From: Candidatus Bathyarchaeum sp.
GTDB lineage: Archaea > Thermoproteota > Bathyarchaeia > Bathyarchaeales > Bathyarchaeaceae
Reading direction: 5' to 3'
DNA length: 64,000 bases
Assembly: GCA_026014565.1 (NCBI GenBank)
Contig: JAOZIB010000027.1
Location: 46,071-110,070 of the forward strand
Part shown: piece by piece, positions 63,048 through 64,000 of the stretch
Layout: the number at the start of each line of letters is the position of its first letter
Position numbering within the stretch: position 1 is the first letter of the stretch
Notes under the pieces: model-generated
Told to the model about the DNA's origin: nothing
The model's input: only the letters and a program-made list of their open reading frames with translations
Databases searched by the model: none
Made by a program: the position numbers and the translations under genes

Positions 63048-63914
63048 TTACTTTCTTTTCCTGAACAATTTCACTCCATCCATTTCTGTAACGCATTCAA
63101 ATCCCATTTCGATAAGTGTGGATGCCTCTGCTACGGTTTTAGCTGTTTTACAAATGTAATCATCAGTATCCCACTTCACCAAGTGAGTGTAAACTAATGT
63201 GTTCTGAATGTTTACATGACCTAGTATCTGCTTTACGTATAAGATGTCCTTAGTTCTGTGATACTCCATTGTTGCTTTAAAATGTCTCAATGATTTCCAA
63301 GTAATTTTTGCAAGTCTAGGATTACATTGCTTAGTTGCAATCTGCTTTCTTTTTCTGATAAAATAACTTCTAAACCCGTTTATTTTCTGCTTGGGATGTT
63401 CCTTGAATACGTACTTTGTTTGTCTGTTCAGTCTGGATAAACTAGCTATGGGTTGGCTGGTAACTTTAACTATTCTTGCTCTACTTCCTTTTTCGGGATA
63501 GTTGATTGATATTTGATTCTTGTTATAGTCAATATCTTCCCACAGTAAAGACCATACTTCACCTGACCTAGCGCCTGTTTCTTTTACTGTTCGGGTAAAA
63601 ATACTAAGTTTAGGTGGAAGTGCAGAAATCAAAGCCTCAATGTCTTTTTCTAGTGGAACATGAGGTATCTTATCAACTCGTTTGTATCTGGGTATGGTAA
63701 ACTGTAGTCCTTTGTATTTGCAGTAATTGATGTAACAATTAACTATCAATTCTTTTCTAGCACAAGAAACATGCTTGTCTGCTATGAATTCACTTACCTG
63801 TTCAGGGTTATTGAGGTCACAGTTTCTAGCTATGTTCTTTAGGACTTTACTGTATGTTTGTTTGATTGATGTTTCCTTATATCCTCTCTTTTTTAGATTC
63901 CACAGAAAATTCAC
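63048..63914 (-). CDS. int: Tyrosine recombinase/integrase of the element
   Basis: 288 residues. N-terminal SAM-like core-binding domain, then catalytic positions GARSGEVWSLLWEDI (first Arg), LRHFKATMEYH (H-x-x-R box, with Lys in the second position), ILGHVNIQNTLVYTHL (final His and the nucleophilic Tyr), and a short C-terminal extension. GTG start at 63914 with GGAGG six bases upstream. It begins 32 bases after the tRNA-Cys 3' end and is read in the same direction, away from the tRNA. Intact, unlike SSV-type genes split by integration. Confidence 0.9.
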   Translation of the reverse strand: MNFLWNLKKRGYKETSIKQTYSKVLKNIARNCDLNNPEQVSEFIADKHVSCARKELIVNCYINYCKYKGLQFTIPRYKRVDKIPHVPLEKDIEALISALPPKLSIFTRTVKETGARSGEVWSLLWEDIDYNKNQISINYPEKGSRARIVKVTSQPIASLSRLNRQTKYVFKEHPKQKINGFRSYFIRKRKQIATKQCNPRLAKITWKSLRHFKATMEYHRTKDILYVKQILGHVNIQNTLVYTHLVKWDTDDYICKTAKTVAEASTLIEMGFECVTEMDGVKLFRKRK

Positions 63915-63946
63915 TATATCCTCCAGACAGTCTAAGGAAACAGTTG

Positions 63947-64000
63947 TGGAGGTGGGGAAGGGAATTGAACCCTTATAGAGTGAGTCTGCAGCCCACCGCC
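63947..64000 (-). tRNA. tRNA-Cys (GCA), 3' part; right attachment site
   Basis: Minus-strand tRNA running off the window end. Visible: anticodon stem GTGGG/CTCAC with loop CTGCAGA (anticodon GCA), T-arm AAGGG-TTCAATT-CCCTT, acceptor 3' strand CCCCACC, discriminator U73 (typical of cysteine tRNA) and encoded CCA. The 46-bp repeat starts at 63946 and ends at 63991, exactly the first base of the anticodon loop. The D-arm and 5' half lie outside the window. Confidence 0.9.

Larger units (their letters stand above)
55125..63991. mobile_element. Integrated element in the tRNA-Cys gene
   Basis: Identical 46-bp direct repeats (55125-55170 and 63946-63991) bound about 8.8 kb. The right copy is the 3' half of a tRNA-Cys gene, the left copy a cut-off duplicate. 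A tyrosine recombinase is encoded just inside the tRNA end. Contents, left to right: RHH regulator (-), secreted protein (+), two HEPN-like proteins (-), membrane protein (+), unknown helical protein, winged helix and PD-(D/E)XK nuclease (+, coupled), ParB-like protein (-) and integrase (-). Intact integrase and perfect repeats suggest recent insertion that may still excise. No capsid or conjugation gene recognised; no known replication protein seen. Confidence 0.85.

Noticed and set aside
1..64000. CRISPR array
   Set aside because: The only repeat block (32961-33113) has irregular units without regularly spaced spacers, and no cas genes are present.

Overview
The window is archaeal chromosomal DNA. 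The core genes are exosome Rrp4/Rrp41/Rrp42, SBDS, proteasome alpha, prefoldin beta, KEOPS Pcc1, eL43, RFC small and large subunits, MCM, GINS, Hel308 and box C/D sRNA. Shine-Dalgarno motifs (GGAGG, GAGGTG), frequent GTG/TTG starts, PEF-type C-terminal anchors, Lrp regulators and encoded tRNA CCA ends fit a mesophilic member of the TACK/Bathyarchaeia side of the archaea. That placement is inference from gene content; no rRNA is present to fix it.

Layout. 1-2.1 kb: 3' end of an aspartate kinase gene, a membrane protein, a box C/D sRNA and a 29-residue basic peptide gene. 2.2-4.7 kb (minus): ECF transporter module EcfT-EcfA-EcfA; a candidate substrate-binding S component lies far away at 50.8 kb. 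4.8-11.3 kb (minus): one long run of translation and protein quality-control genes (DHH phosphoesterase, DUF3194, prefoldin beta, Pcc1, Brix, eL43, Rrp42, Rrp41, Rrp4, SBDS, proteasome alpha). 11.6-15.7 kb: tandem Lrp regulator, membrane protein with a lysine-2,3-aminomutase-like radical SAM enzyme, cupin, and a decayed HtrA protease gene. 15.7-26.1 kb: replication genes, with RfcS-RfcL on the minus strand and, on the plus strand, a zinc-ribbon peptide, an MCM-like protein that seems to have lost its ATPase site, Gins23, MCM and Hel308. 26.1-33 kb: PurB, an AsnB-like protein without its cysteine nucleophile, ferredoxin, surface proteins and an iron-sulfur DUF362 protein.

33-38 kb is accessory: an AAA+ ATPase gene beside a 57-bp duplication, then a small island bounded by three copies of the tRNA-Ala 3' end carrying two PEF-anchored surface proteins and a broken zinc-finger gene. 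tRNA-Ala(GGC) and tRNA-Val(GAC) follow. 38-55 kb is ordinary chromosome: a PQQ-type beta-propeller protein, PAP2-like protein, several small zinc-ribbon, coiled-coil and winged-helix proteins, an ABC-2 exporter, GDPD, NAD kinase, the ECF S component, a threonine-synthase-like/winged-helix fusion, and a membrane-anchored metalloprotease.

55.1-64.0 kb is an integrated element of about 8.8 kb in a tRNA-Cys(GCA) gene, defined by a 46-bp direct repeat that ends at the edge of the anticodon loop. It encodes a tyrosine recombinase, a ParB-like protein, a ribbon-helix-helix regulator, two adjacent HEPN-like proteins, a membrane protein, a secreted protein, and a three-gene coupled unit ending in a PD-(D/E)XK-type nuclease. 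The strongest candidates for something new are this element's cargo and the MCM-like partner gene in the MCM-GINS operon.
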